Below, piece by piece: positions 6,582 through 16,623 of a stretch of DNA of 64,000 bases. The position numbers and the translations under genes are program-made. Within the stretch, counting starts at the first letter, position 1. Every line of letters starts with the position of its first letter. The notes beneath the pieces were generated by a model, which saw only the letters and a program-made list of their open reading frames with translations, was not told the origin of the DNA and ran no database searches. Source of the stretch: Clostridia bacterium (GTDB taxonomy: Bacteria; Bacillota; Clostridia; Oscillospirales; CAG-272); assembly GCA_017456545.1 (NCBI GenBank), contig JAFTJE010000024.1, positions 1 to 64,000 of the forward strand, given 5' to 3'.

Positions 6582-8639
6582 TTATTCCTCCGTATACAAC
6601 TTGAATACCGATGCCGTAAGCTTTTCGTACAGCTTTACGGTAACGGTGTTTTCTGTAATTTTAATTTCCGAATTATTATTTAAGGGATACAGTATCTTGG
6701 CATCTCTTATTTTTTTGTTAAGTGGGATGGTAACCGTGTCGCAGTCGGTTTCCATACGCCATACAGCCATATGAACAGAGCCTTCAAATTTATACGCCTC
6801 ACACAGAAATTCTCCGTCATACTGAGGTATGCCAAGGGGATAGAATGGAATAGATTTCGGTATAACCGACCTTATGTTCTTGTACACTCTTATTGCATCC
6901 TTGACAAGCTCTGTTTCCTCGGGTGTCCAGCCGTATACCTGACCCGAGAGGTGTATTCTTTTCAGCATGGAGTTTACCATATTCATAACAAAGGCATTTT
7001 TTGTATCCCCTGTTTTTGGGTAGCTCCATATTGCACCCTGCTCGGGCAATACTGCTGTAGCACAGGCAGATGCCACCTTTGCGTTGTGTCGGTAGTCTGT
7101 CTGGTCGCTGACGGACTGGATATCTGCGTGGGTAAGAGAAGCGTATTCCATTCTCATTCCACCACTGGAGCAGTTTTCCCAAACGAGGGAGGGATATTTT
7201 TCGTGTATTTCATCAAGCCAGCTAAGATAAGCACGGTTATGGGAAAGGAGCCCGTCGCCGAAGGAATCGGCATTCTGCTCCGTGCCACATCCTATTTCAA
7301 TGTTATAGTCGTTTTTAATATAGCCCACACCGTATTCGGTTACAAGTCTGTCAATAACCCCTGTGGCAAATTTACGCACCTCGGGATTACGGAAGTCAAG
7401 CTGATATCTGCCATGGTCAATTACCCGTTTGCCATGACGCATAAAGAAGAAGGAGTCGGGCAGATTCTTTACAAGGGGGCAGTTTATACCCATTACCTCA
7501 ATCTCAAGCCAGAGGCCCGGTATCATACCCTTTTCCCTTATACGGTTAAGGAGATATTGGAGCCCCCTCGGAAATCTCCATGTGCTGGGCATCCATTCAC
7601 CAACCGAATCCCACCAGGTTCCGTCTGCGTACCAGCCTGCATCAATGCAGAAGTACTCAGCCCCCAGCTCCGATGCTATGTCTATTATAGGGAGCACCTT
7701 GTCCTCGGTAGGGTCGCCCATAAGACAGTTCATATAGTCGTTGAATATTACGGGCAGGGTGTAATCGGTAGTCTTTTTTCTTACGATTTTTCTACGGTAC
7801 TGTGTCAGTGCCTCAAGGGCAGAGTTGAAGTCCGTGCCGAGAGCTATCGCAACCTTGACACTCTCAAAGACCTCGCCCGGCATAAGCTCCTTATACCATC
7901 CGTTTTCCTGCTCTGTGGGACCGCTGAGCTTCATATACAGCATATTGTCAATATCGGAAATCTCCCATTGCCAGGAGCCGTTATTTTCAATCTGCCAAAG
8001 ATACATATTTTTGCTCTCCATATTCATTACAGCACCCATTGGCAAAAATTCCTTACAGGAGAAGGAGCCTGTATTGTGTACCGAAATACGCTTACCGGAA
8101 AATTCCGTTGTCTTTTCATATCCAAGCTGAGAAAGGGTATATTCCCTCCAGTCTGCCTCACGGCACCAGGTATTGTGGGGGATAAGCACCCTTATTTTAT
8201 CCTGTACATTCTTACTTCCCGTATCAAAGCCCGTGTAGGAAAAGGATGCAACATATTCAAGCCCAACAGGAAGGGAAGAGATATTTTTTACCTCGGTCCA
8301 TGCACGGACTGTGGAAATTCCACTGTAAAGCTGATAGTGGACAGTGGCCTCAATGCTGTCGTTTGACAAGACAAATTCAAGCTTATTTCCAAGGCTGTTT
8401 TCATAATATCTGTGGGAGCTGTATTTAAGAGTATAGGTCTCCGACCCACCTGTATGCTTTGCAAAATGGTGGTCATCGGGATTTTTTCCGTTTATATGTA
8501 TTTCTGCAATATTGCAAAAACGGGGGTCTGTTTTTCTGTTATCCTCGGTATAAGAGGCTGAAAAATCCTTCAGTATTACGCCTCCGTTATCAAGTATATC
8601 TATTTTCAAGCTTATTCCGTTTTGTGAAAAATCAAGCAT
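6582..8639 (-). CDS. GH36 alpha-galactosidase
   Basis: A 685-residue cytoplasmic enzyme with GH36 architecture: an N-terminal beta-supersandwich (about 1-290), the catalytic barrel (about 300-600, with CIDAGWYADG) and a C-terminal sheet domain. The nucleophile is predicted to be Asp444 in YIKNDYN and the acid/base Asp512 in SVSDQTDY, and ENCSSGGMRMEY before it is typical of the family. It would release terminal alpha-galactose or alpha-N-acetylgalactosamine. It lies inside the minus-strand operon between the unassigned hydrolase and the amidohydrolase. A second, shorter GH36-type gene is at 20361, so the locus carries two non-identical copies. An intact-looking open frame on the opposite strand is a codon-bias shadow. 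Confidence 0.88.
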   Translation of the reverse strand: MLDFSQNGISLKIDILDNGGVILKDFSASYTEDNRKTDPRFCNIAEIHINGKNPDDHHFAKHTGGSETYTLKYSSHRYYENSLGNKLEFVLSNDSIEATVHYQLYSGISTVRAWTEVKNISSLPVGLEYVASFSYTGFDTGSKNVQDKIRVLIPHNTWCREADWREYTLSQLGYEKTTEFSGKRISVHNTGSFSCKEFLPMGAVMNMESKNMYLWQIENNGSWQWEISDIDNMLYMKLSGPTEQENGWYKELMPGEVFESVKVAIALGTDFNSALEALTQYRRKIVRKKTTDYTLPVIFNDYMNCLMGDPTEDKVLPIIDIASELGAEYFCIDAGWYADGTWWDSVGEWMPSTWRFPRGLQYLLNRIREKGMIPGLWLEIEVMGINCPLVKNLPDSFFFMRHGKRVIDHGRYQLDFRNPEVRKFATGVIDRLVTEYGVGYIKNDYNIEIGCGTEQNADSFGDGLLSHNRAYLSWLDEIHEKYPSLVWENCSSGGMRMEYASLTHADIQSVSDQTDYRHNAKVASACATAVLPEQGAIWSYPKTGDTKNAFVMNMVNSMLKRIHLSGQVYGWTPEETELVKDAIRVYKNIRSVIPKSIPFYPLGIPQYDGEFLCEAYKFEGSVHMAVWRMETDCDTVTIPLNKKIRDAKILYPLNNNSEIKITENTVTVKLYEKLTASVFKLYTEE

Positions 8640-8656
8640 ATAATCAAGCCCTTTCT

Positions 8657-10597
8657 TTATTTACTGATAAAAACCACCACGGGGTCAAGGGTTTTTGCGG
8701 GAATATCAAGTGTGCATTTTCCCTTATCACAGGTAAAGGAAACACTCCTTTCCTCTCCGTCAGGACAAAGAGCCGTAATTTTTTCGGGGGCAAAATCGCA
8801 TACAAGCTCTAATTTATCCATTGTGTCAAGGCTGAGATTGAACACGGCACACAGTAATCTTCCGTCATCCGTTTTCGCAGCCTTCATATAGACATCCGAG
8901 TCAAAGGAGCAGTATACAGGTAAATGACCGCATTCCTTAAGTATATTTATAAGCTGCTTCTTTCGTGAGTAGGTAAGGAAGGAGAATGCCTCTACTAAAT
9001 TAAATTCAGCCACGGGAGTGCCGCAAAATACACAAATTGTACCGCCAAGCTCGTTTTTGAACATAGTAACTCCCGGGAAAAGAGGCTCAAAGCTCTCTTG
9101 GTCAACGGAGTTGTATACGGTGGATAATACCTTTACTCCGTTGTCTATGGGTACAAGCTCCTTAGTCTGCATTTGCACCTTTATGTGGTCGCCGTCCACG
9201 GTTATTTCACGAACGGGCTGCTTGCCCTTCCAATCCCTGACCTCCACGCCGAGATATCTCGCAAAGCCACGGCTACACAGGTTTTTTGCAGTATCGGAGG
9301 CTATAATGCATTCGCCTGATAGGATATCGAGTATATCGTCATCCGACATTCGGGTATCCACATCTCCCTCAAGGCACAGGCACCCTCCCTTATCGGGGGA
9401 GAAGTACATAGGCAAGCCCATCCGTTCAAGAACGCAGTAGCTCCATCCGTCCCATTCCTCCTTGACTCTGCCATAGGTAAAGTCGGGGGTGTCGGGTACA
9501 TATATTCTGCATCCAAGCCATCTGAGTCTCGGTTGCAGTGATGATAATTTTTCGTAAAAGCCACGGTATGCCGACAGCTTGTTTCTGTATTCCTTACAGC
9601 TTTCGGGCTCATAAGTCAACAGCCTTGTTATCCAGTGCTTAGCCCCGTTTGCACCCTCTAAAATACTTCCTGTAAAGTGAGTATGGAGGGAGGATGCACT
9701 TACGCTGTATCTGTTCTGGGGACAGGTATCTGTCTCGGCTAAGATAATATCTGCCTTGCCTCTTAGCTTGGCAACCTGAGTAGCACAGCGATGGAACACA
9801 CGGCTGAAGCCCTTTGCACCTAAGGGTGTGTAGTTACCGTTGTTAATGCGAACGGCTACGGGATTGCCCTTGCCTGCAAGGACGGAGGCAATTTCATAGG
9901 CAAATTCGGCATTGTTCCCACAGCAGCAATAGGACATGGGCAAATTGGGATTAACGCTGTCCACAGCCTCTCTCATAATTTTTGCCGTATCAATAAGAGA
10001 CTGCTTCTGTGCCTCGATAAAAATATCCGTGTATTTTTTAGCCGTGTCTGTTTTTTGGTTTACAATTTTCCAAAGCTCCCTGTCTGTAAGACTTGTTCCT
10101 GCCACTTTGTTAAACAGCTCCATATGGAGAGGACAGGAGCACCCTTCACCCTTGAACCATATAGTACGGAAGTCGTCATCTATCATTATACAGTCGGGCT
10201 CAGCCTTGGCAAGCGTGGCAAGGACACCGTATATGTATTCCTTAAAGCCCTTATCCATAGGACATGCGGAACGCACAGCCCTACCGTCTGTAAAATTCAC
10301 ATGGGGCTGATACGGAAACATCTCACCGAGAATCCAGCCATGTCCCACAGATGCCTGAACCAATATTCCACCGGGGAGCCCCATTTCATCAAGTCTTTTT
10401 TTGAACATTATGTACTTTTGCACAAGGATACTCGCCTTATCGGCAACAGGGTCACCCTCGGGGCAGAGAGTCATAGAGAACAGGGGACACTCGCAGACGC
10501 CACTATCCACCTGCTCCTTGATATCCTGACATATCTCCTCTAAGTGGGAGATATCAAGGGGCATTATGCTGTATGAATAAAGATTTTTTGACATCAT
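8657..10597 (-). CDS. Putative TIM-barrel glycoside hydrolase, family not assigned
   Basis: A 646-residue protein that I cannot place in a named family. The N-terminal 400 residues look like a TIM barrel, with conserved-looking acidic strand ends (DCIMIDDDFRTIW, ILAETDTCPQN) and cysteine clusters such as GCSCPLH and SYCCCGNN. The middle (LSGECIIASDTAKNLCSRGFARYLG) resembles the trimerisation/amidotransferase-like domain of GH42 beta-galactosidases, and a small beta domain ends the chain. The start is set at the ATG pair 10595-10597, preceded by CGAGGTAAT; the frame runs further upstream into the lyase gene but without a ribosome site. Sits second in the operon after the lyase. No signal peptide. 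Confidence 0.6.
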   Translation of the reverse strand: MMSKNLYSYSIMPLDISHLEEICQDIKEQVDSGVCECPLFSMTLCPEGDPVADKASILVQKYIMFKKRLDEMGLPGGILVQASVGHGWILGEMFPYQPHVNFTDGRAVRSACPMDKGFKEYIYGVLATLAKAEPDCIMIDDDFRTIWFKGEGCSCPLHMELFNKVAGTSLTDRELWKIVNQKTDTAKKYTDIFIEAQKQSLIDTAKIMREAVDSVNPNLPMSYCCCGNNAEFAYEIASVLAGKGNPVAVRINNGNYTPLGAKGFSRVFHRCATQVAKLRGKADIILAETDTCPQNRYSVSASSLHTHFTGSILEGANGAKHWITRLLTYEPESCKEYRNKLSAYRGFYEKLSSLQPRLRWLGCRIYVPDTPDFTYGRVKEEWDGWSYCVLERMGLPMYFSPDKGGCLCLEGDVDTRMSDDDILDILSGECIIASDTAKNLCSRGFARYLGVEVRDWKGKQPVREITVDGDHIKVQMQTKELVPIDNGVKVLSTVYNSVDQESFEPLFPGVTMFKNELGGTICVFCGTPVAEFNLVEAFSFLTYSRKKQLINILKECGHLPVYCSFDSDVYMKAAKTDDGRLLCAVFNLSLDTMDKLELVCDFAPEKITALCPDGEERSVSFTCDKGKCTLDIPAKTLDPVVVFISK

Positions 10598-10652
10598 ATT
10601 ACCTCGGAAAATATTATTTGATAATAGGGTCAGCCATATGAAAATGGCAGAA

Positions 10653-12329
10653 TTATTTATTGCCCATTTCAAAGGAGAGTACAAACTCTGTCTGTCCCTT
10701 GCTCATAGGGTATTCTATAATGTATACAAAATGCTTGTTACCCCTATGGGAGGTAACCTCACGCTTGGTAATAACCGGAGAAATACCGTCAGCCTGCACG
10801 AGGCGTACATCCTCAATTACAGCCACACCGTCAACTATTTTCGGCTCGATAACGGAAATAAACCGTTCTGTAACCTGAGATTCCTCTGTAAATGAGTACT
10901 TATCTGTAAGAGTGATAGCATCATTGCCAAAATCGAAGGAACGGACAAGACTCTTTAGCCTATCCATTCTGTATGCTATGGCAATATCCATAGTGGCTCT
11001 TTCCTTATTTCCATCGTAGTCCACCGTTACATTTCCAATACCGAAGTGGCTCTGATACTCTCCGTCTATTATTGGCAGATTATGGCTCTCTGCCGAGGGG
11101 TGGAAGAAGGTATAACGCTTGTCAAAGTGGTAGCCATCCTCGTAGGGACCTCCACCGATATCGCAGATTATCTGCTTGTTGTTTCTTGCGACTATAAAGT
11201 TTCCTACATCCACATGGTTATGGCTCTCTCCGTTATTGCCTCCCTTACAGGTAAAGCCGTATCCGTTTTTACGCTTAATAAGATAATTTGTGCCCTCTGT
11301 CCAGTATGTAACATCATTACATACATCATTGCCTATCATTTCGGGACGGAAGTAAATAATTGAACGCAGTGAAAAGTTAAAATGTGTATTACGCTTAACA
11401 ACTGCAAGGTCACGGGGGAGTGGCTCTATCTCATTTCCGTATACTGTTGAAAGCATATGGGGAAGATAAAAGAAATATCTTTGCTCAATTGTGCAGTCTC
11501 CGTAGGTAAGAAGCACGCTTTTTTGTAAAAAGATTTTTTGTAAAAATTTTGCAATCTCCTTTACCTTAGGCCGTGCAAACCAGTTGACCTTACCCTCTGT
11601 AAGCTCAAGCTCAAGCATAGCAAAGGAGCAGAAAAATCCAAATCCGAACTCCCAATAGCCAACACCCTCCACGCACATACCGTCGTCCTCGTAGCTGGCA
11701 AGATAACATTCCATTGAGTCATGGATACGCTTCTGATTAGCGTAGTATACATCCGGTGCCTCATAGAGAAGAACACCTGCAACTCCTCCTGTGCAAACTG
11801 CTGTCCAGTTGTTATTGTGCTTTTCCCAGAAATATTTACGGGTCATATATGGCTCGATTATTCTTCTGCGAAGCTCATATGTGATTCTGTCCGTAATAAG
11901 GCTTGGGAATCTGTCCTTGAAAAGATTTTTTATCTCGGCTAAGGAAAAGCCGGCAGAGGCTGCAAATATATCTATAAGACCACAGTCGAAATCTGCAGGG
12001 GTCTTACCGTAATATTGCATAGTATAGTGACCGAGGGGAGCCCAGCTGTAATCGTTGCAGTATGCCCATACAATACGGAGCAGATTGTTATAGTATTCCT
12101 CGTTATCGGGGTAGATAAGGGAAAGCAGAGCAGAGGACTGCAGCTGCTGGAACTGCTTGTGCCAAAGACCGTGGTCATTGTTTTCTATAATCTCTTCAAC
12201 AGAATGGGGACGGGGTGCTTCATCAAATGCCTCGTCATAGATTTCCTTAATTTCCCTTCTGTGCTGGGCATAGTCGTCACTTGTACGGACTCTGTCCCAA
12301 AGGGATTTATTCTTTGCAAAATCAAGCAT
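10653..12329 (-). CDS. Heparinase II/III-like polysaccharide lyase or hydrolase
   Basis: A 558-residue protein with an (alpha/alpha) toroid over about residues 1-320 and a C-terminal beta-sandwich. Candidate catalytic residues of the fold are visible: Asn174 in HNNNWTAVCTGG, Tyr225 in EGVGYWEFGFGFF, and His370/His372 in ESHNHVDVGNF. Such enzymes cleave uronic-acid glycosidic bonds by beta-elimination (PL12, PL15, PL17 and PL21 share this layout). It lacks a signal peptide, so oligosaccharides entering the cell are the likely substrate. First gene of the minus-strand operon, preceded by a good promoter and GAAGGAGAA. A clear paralogue lies at 16791; the two share long motifs but differ around the termini. 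Confidence 0.82.
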   Translation of the reverse strand: MLDFAKNKSLWDRVRTSDDYAQHRREIKEIYDEAFDEAPRPHSVEEIIENNDHGLWHKQFQQLQSSALLSLIYPDNEEYYNNLLRIVWAYCNDYSWAPLGHYTMQYYGKTPADFDCGLIDIFAASAGFSLAEIKNLFKDRFPSLITDRITYELRRRIIEPYMTRKYFWEKHNNNWTAVCTGGVAGVLLYEAPDVYYANQKRIHDSMECYLASYEDDGMCVEGVGYWEFGFGFFCSFAMLELELTEGKVNWFARPKVKEIAKFLQKIFLQKSVLLTYGDCTIEQRYFFYLPHMLSTVYGNEIEPLPRDLAVVKRNTHFNFSLRSIIYFRPEMIGNDVCNDVTYWTEGTNYLIKRKNGYGFTCKGGNNGESHNHVDVGNFIVARNNKQIICDIGGGPYEDGYHFDKRYTFFHPSAESHNLPIIDGEYQSHFGIGNVTVDYDGNKERATMDIAIAYRMDRLKSLVRSFDFGNDAITLTDKYSFTEESQVTERFISVIEPKIVDGVAVIEDVRLVQADGISPVITKREVTSHRGNKHFVYIIEYPMSKGQTEFVLSFEMGNK

Positions 12330-12379
12330 AATTATTCTCCTTCAAAAAATGTATAAGCCGAAAGGCTGTTTACAAGTGT

Positions 12380-12458
12380 ATGTTACCATAGTTTTTCTGC
12401 TATTTCAACCGTTTTTCTAAAATCAAATATTGATTTTACTTATGGAAAATGCTACAAT
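12380..12458. promoter_or_regulatory. Divergent promoters with a 9-3-9 inverted repeat
   Basis: The minus promoter (lyase operon) has TTGAAA at 12403-12408 and TAACAT at 12380-12385, 17-bp spacer. The plus promoter (esterase) has TTGATT at 12430-12435 and TACAAT at 12453-12458, 17-bp spacer. Between them the perfect inverted repeat TAAAATCAA / ATA / TTGATTTTA (12418-12438) overlaps the plus -35 box, and is a probable operator serving both directions. Confidence 0.65.
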
Positions 12459-12487
12459 GTAAAAAAAAGGCAAAAGAGGTAATACAA

Positions 12488-13564
12488 ATGAGCATCAAAA
12501 ATCAGCTTAAGGAAAGAAATTTACCTTCTCTTCTTTCAAGAGAGGAAATGATAGATATAATGCAGAGGGAGGTTTACGGCTATTTACCCTCTGTGGACTT
12601 TACCGTATCGGTAAGTGAGCCTACATCTGTTTATGACAGGTATATGATTTATACAGTAGAGCATTCCTATGTTACAATGACTGTAACCGTGGGGGAAAAA
12701 TCCCACAGCTTCCGTGTGGACAGGCTTTTACACACAGATGGAAGGCGTCGTCCAACGGTAATTCTCAATAATTTTCATCCTATTTACGCATCAAGATATT
12801 TTCCCATTGAGGAGCTGACGGAAAAGGAGGTTGATTTTATCTCCTGTGTATACGAGGATGTATGTGCCGACAACGGTGATTTTGAAAACGGTCTTGCACC
12901 CCTGCTTCTGCCCAACGGACAGGCAGAGGACCATACCTCGGGTAAAATAGGAATATGGGCGTGGGCTAATATGAGGCTTGTGGATTATGCCCTGACCTTG
13001 CCTTCGACCGACCCTGATAATATCTGTGTTATGGGACATTCCCGTCTCGGTAAAACGGCTTTATTTACTGCTATGATGGACGACAGGATTAAATTTGTCT
13101 TTTCAAATGCCTCGGGTTGCTCCGGGGACAGCCTGTCAATAGGTAACACGGGACACAACAGAGCAGGGGATAAATTTGCAACGGGAGAGCTTATCTCCGA
13201 TATTACGGGCACCTTCCCCTATTGGTTCTGCAGAAACTATTTTAAGTATGCGGGAAGAAATGTGTCAGACAACTTTGACCAGCATTTTTTACTTGCATCA
13301 ATAGCTCCGAGGTATGTACTTGTGGGTGCATGCAGTGAGGACCACTGGGCAGACCCCGTATCGGAGCAGCTTTGTGCCCTTGCAGCATCTGAGGCTTGGG
13401 AGAAGAAAGGACTTACAGGGCTTGAGGACTGCGACAGAATTATCGAACCGGGAGAGGCGTTGCTTTGCGGTCATGTGGGCTTCTTTAAGATAAAATCAGT
13501 ACACTATCTGTCCAGACATTGCTATTCAAGGCTTATTGAGTTTATCGAGCACCACAAGAAGTAA
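12488..13564 (+). CDS. CE15-like glucuronoyl esterase
   Basis: A 358-residue alpha/beta-hydrolase. The nucleophile motif GHSRLGK (Ser185) matches the bacterial CE15 pattern, and the following NASGCSGDSLSIGNTG loop and catalytic His329 in CGHVGFF also fit. CE15 enzymes hydrolyse ester bonds to 4-O-methyl-glucuronic acid side chains of xylan; acetyl-esterase relatives share the fold. The ATG is chosen because of AGAGGTAAT just ahead; an upstream in-frame ATG 13 codons earlier overlaps the promoter region. No signal peptide. It diverges from the lyase operon across a shared operator-like dyad and is followed by the CapA-like gene, matching the uronic-acid theme. Confidence 0.78.
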   Translation: MSIKNQLKERNLPSLLSREEMIDIMQREVYGYLPSVDFTVSVSEPTSVYDRYMIYTVEHSYVTMTVTVGEKSHSFRVDRLLHTDGRRRPTVILNNFHPIYASRYFPIEELTEKEVDFISCVYEDVCADNGDFENGLAPLLLPNGQAEDHTSGKIGIWAWANMRLVDYALTLPSTDPDNICVMGHSRLGKTALFTAMMDDRIKFVFSNASGCSGDSLSIGNTGHNRAGDKFATGELISDITGTFPYWFCRNYFKYAGRNVSDNFDQHFLLASIAPRYVLVGACSEDHWADPVSEQLCALAASEAWEKKGLTGLEDCDRIIEPGEALLCGHVGFFKIKSVHYLSRHCYSRLIEFIEHHKK

Positions 13565-13630
13565 TTTTACATAAAAAGCTATATTCCGTAACAATTGAAA
13601 TAGACTGACAGAAAGAAAAGAGGCACACAT

Positions 13631-14710
13631 ATGAAAATTGCAATTGGTGGCGATCTTTGTGTTATGGAGGATTGCTACAGCTTGTTTGCTAATGGCGACT
13701 CAAGGGCTGCCTTTGGTAATGTAGGAGATATATTGAGTCGTTCGGATTATTCTATAATAAATCTCGAATGTGCTATAACAGAGAGTGATAATGCGATAAA
13801 AAAGTTCGGCCCAAATCTTAAGGCACCCTTTGGAACAGGGCTGACACTAAAAAATGCCGGAGTTACTCACACGGCACTATCCAATAATCATATTTTTGAT
13901 TTCGGCACAGAAGGAATTACCGATACTCTGAGGGAGCTTGAAAAAAACGGAATAGTACACACCGGCTTCGGAGAAAATCGGGAGGATGCAAGGCGTGACC
14001 TTATAATCACCGATGGAAAAATCAAGGTTGCCGTAATTGCCGTGTGTGAGCATGAGTATTCCTATGCTCTCGATAACAGAATGGGAGCAAGGGAATACGA
14101 CCCCTACGACACGGTTGACGATATAGCAGAGGCTAAGAAAAAAGCCGACTATGTGGTTGTTTTGTACCACGGAGGCAAGGAATATTGCCCATTCCCGTCG
14201 GAAAGACTGTATAAGCTCTGCCATTCTATGGTAAGGCACGGTGCCGATGTTGTTTTGTGTCAGCACAGCCACTGTATCGGCTGTTATGAAAGATATCTTG
14301 GCGGACACATACTGTACGGACAGGGTAATTTCCATTTTATATGTAGCAAATGGTCCGGTGAGGATGAGGACGGAGGTAAGTCGTGGAATACAGGACTCCT
14401 TGTGAGTCTTGAGCTTGACAAGGAGTGTAAGCTGAAGCTTATTCCGATTCTTGCAGAAAAGCAAGGTATCCGTCTTGCCAATGAGGAGGAGAGTCGGGAG
14501 ATACTTAAGGAAATAGAGGACCGTAGCCTGTCTCTTAACAATGGAGAATATAAGAAAAGATTTGCAGAATTTTGCAAAACGGTGGAGGGAGTGTACGGAT
14601 TTATCCCCGATAGCTTAAAGGATTTATTCAGTCATTATCTCGATTGTGAGGCACATACAGATGTTTGGCGTGAGCTGTATAAAACATGGAATCATACTAA
14701 CGAGCTGTAA
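13631..14710 (+). CDS. CapA-family metallophosphatase-like protein
   Basis: A 359-residue protein of the PGA_cap family (calcineurin-like fold). Conserved positions include GDLCVMED at the N-terminus, NLECAIT, ALSNNHIFDFG near residue 85, VVLYHGG, and HSHCIGCYERYLGG followed by YGQGNFHF. CapA proteins were first tied to poly-gamma-glutamate capsules, but no capBC genes are present, and many CapA-like proteins in carbohydrate loci are of unknown function. No signal peptide or membrane anchor, unlike classical CapA, suggesting a cytoplasmic phosphatase. It follows the CE15-like gene by 66 bp with AAGAGG before the ATG, probably in the same transcript. Confidence 0.78.
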   Translation: MKIAIGGDLCVMEDCYSLFANGDSRAAFGNVGDILSRSDYSIINLECAITESDNAIKKFGPNLKAPFGTGLTLKNAGVTHTALSNNHIFDFGTEGITDTLRELEKNGIVHTGFGENREDARRDLIITDGKIKVAVIAVCEHEYSYALDNRMGAREYDPYDTVDDIAEAKKKADYVVVLYHGGKEYCPFPSERLYKLCHSMVRHGADVVLCQHSHCIGCYERYLGGHILYGQGNFHFICSKWSGEDEDGGKSWNTGLLVSLELDKECKLKLIPILAEKQGIRLANEEESREILKEIEDRSLSLNNGEYKKRFAEFCKTVEGVYGFIPDSLKDLFSHYLDCEAHTDVWRELYKTWNHTNEL

Positions 14711-14731
14711 TCTTCATTTAATTTAACTATA

Positions 14732-14763
14732 CAAAAGGACGGGGAAAATTCCCCGTCCTTTTA
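14732..14763. terminator. Bidirectional terminator between convergent genes
   Basis: Perfect stem AAAAGGACGGGGAA / TTCCCCGTCCTTTT, with A and T runs on both sides, between the CapA-like gene and the converging GH2 gene. Confidence 0.9.
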
Positions 14764-14829
14764 CTGTCAGTGGATAATATTTTCGGATGATTTGTAATAT
14801 ATCCTTTAGGACAGCATATAAGCTCTATC

Positions 14830-16557
14830 TTATTTGCCTTCCTTGGCGTACCTTGTATAAAGCTCCTTTACCTTGTAGTAGGCAGCCTTGGGATTTCTGT
14901 ACTCGTCAAGTATACCCTTGTTATTAAAATATCTTACACGGTTTATATCCATGGACGGAGAGGTCCTTATATTGCAGAACTGCCATATGTATGTTCCTCT
15001 CATATAATCGGTCCTGTGGAACAGCTCAAGACAATGCTCAAGCAGGTCTCTTTGATATTCCTCACTCCAGCGTACAGTATCAAAGGGTGAGTGGAAGCCG
15101 GCAAGTGCACCTGCACCGAACTCACTCATTATAACAGGCTTACCGAACCAGCCCTGCTCCTTAAGACGCTTTTCAAAATTAACGACAAATTCATCCCAAT
15201 CGGAGAGCTTACCTGTGGAGCCACGGTATCCGTACCAGCCGTAGTAAATATTTATACAGATAATATCGTTGAATCCCATACAGATATCGTCAAAGGGATG
15301 GTTTGATGCGTGGGTTATAATACGGTTACCTCCCTCTGCACGGAGATGCTCATAATACTGTTTGGTAATATCGTAGGCACATTCCCAGGCTGTGCATATT
15401 TCGTTATGCATACCCCAGATAACTATTGACGGATGGTTATAATACTGCTTTGTCATTTCCTTATGCATTGCAAGACCCTTTGCAACTACCTCCGGGTCCT
15501 TAAGAGCATTTTCCCCAAAGCCACAGCCCCACATAGGAATTTCACTCCAGAAAAGCAGACCACTCTCATCAATCATATCCATAAAAATACGGGAGTTGGG
15601 ATAGTGGGAGCCACGGACGGTGTTACAGCCCATATCCTTAATAAGGTCGATATCCCTGTACATAAGCTTAGCAGGGAATGCAAAGCCCCACTCGGGATGC
15701 TCCTCGTGACGGTTTACACCCAGGAGCTCAATGCTTCTTCCGTTTAAGAGGATGTCATTATCCTTTACCTCAATTTTTCTGAAGCCTGTACGGTCAATAA
15801 GGTCATCTGTATCTGTGGATGCAATAATTGTATAAAGAGTCGGCTCCTCCATGGTCCAGAGCTTAATATCCTTAATTTCCTGTACGGGAGTTTTAACCGT
15901 AATATGCTCATTACCTGAAAGCTTAACTTTGTCACAGTAGATTACAGTATCACCAAGCTTTACGCAGGCGTTGGATTCAACTGCTGTGGATTCTGCATTA
16001 TAAAGCTCCAGCTCAGCATGGACAAGGGCAGTGCCGAGGTCCTCGGACAAATCATATACCAGGTGATTGCTGAGTATGGTGATTCCCTTAAGAGTCTCAA
16101 CACTGACATCACGGGCAATACCGCCGTAATTGTACCAGTCGGTGTATCTCTGGGGGAAGGATTTTGAATCAAAGGAGCTGTCAGCCCTTACAGTCAGCCT
16201 GTGCTCACCGGCTGAAACATTGTTCACAATAATGTAGAAGGCTGTAAATGCTCCGTAGTGGTTGCCTATTTTAACGCCGTCAAGCCAAACATCAGCCTGA
16301 GTCATAACGCTACCGAACTCGAAACGGAGAGTACCACCCTCGGTTGTAAATACCTTTTCATACCAGCCGTAGCCCTCATATGTGAGAAGTCCAAGCTCAT
16401 TATTCCATACAGAGGGAACTATAACGCTTTTGGCATTTTCAAGTCCGTTCTGCCAGCCCTCTGCCTCGCCGATTCTATCGGGGTCGGTAAGAAAGAGCCA
16501 ACTACCGTCAAGGTCGGTGACACTTCTTATTTTGTGCTCATCAAATAATCTTTTCAT
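14830..16557 (-). CDS. GH2 beta-glucuronidase
   Basis: A 575-residue GH2 enzyme with jelly-roll (about 1-170), immunoglobulin-like (about 171-265) and TIM-barrel (about 270-575) domains. Acid/base is Glu386 in WGMHNEI, nucleophile Glu479 in VIMSEFGAG. Near the C-terminus RYFNNKGIL supplies the N-x-K motif (Asn545, Lys547) that recognises the glucuronate carboxylate in beta-glucuronidases, so glucuronidase is preferred over galactosidase. The ATG is picked from CGGAGAAAAGCTAT; the frame extends 15 codons upstream without a ribosome site. Cytoplasmic. Divergent from the second lyase gene. Fits removal of glucuronic acid from oligosaccharides made by the lyases and esterase. Confidence 0.88.
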   Translation of the reverse strand: MKRLFDEHKIRSVTDLDGSWLFLTDPDRIGEAEGWQNGLENAKSVIVPSVWNNELGLLTYEGYGWYEKVFTTEGGTLRFEFGSVMTQADVWLDGVKIGNHYGAFTAFYIIVNNVSAGEHRLTVRADSSFDSKSFPQRYTDWYNYGGIARDVSVETLKGITILSNHLVYDLSEDLGTALVHAELELYNAESTAVESNACVKLGDTVIYCDKVKLSGNEHITVKTPVQEIKDIKLWTMEEPTLYTIIASTDTDDLIDRTGFRKIEVKDNDILLNGRSIELLGVNRHEEHPEWGFAFPAKLMYRDIDLIKDMGCNTVRGSHYPNSRIFMDMIDESGLLFWSEIPMWGCGFGENALKDPEVVAKGLAMHKEMTKQYYNHPSIVIWGMHNEICTAWECAYDITKQYYEHLRAEGGNRIITHASNHPFDDICMGFNDIICINIYYGWYGYRGSTGKLSDWDEFVVNFEKRLKEQGWFGKPVIMSEFGAGALAGFHSPFDTVRWSEEYQRDLLEHCLELFHRTDYMRGTYIWQFCNIRTSPSMDINRVRYFNNKGILDEYRNPKAAYYKVKELYTRYAKEGK

Positions 16558-16623
16558 ATAGCTTTTCTCCGTTTCATATCTATAAAGTACAACCAAATCC
16601 AAGGGATTTTGTTATCTAAAATA

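Noticed and set aside
6771..8366. Long open frame opposite the GH36 gene
   Set aside because: No ribosome site, no recognisable domain, and it mirrors the GH36 codons exactly; a codon-bias shadow.
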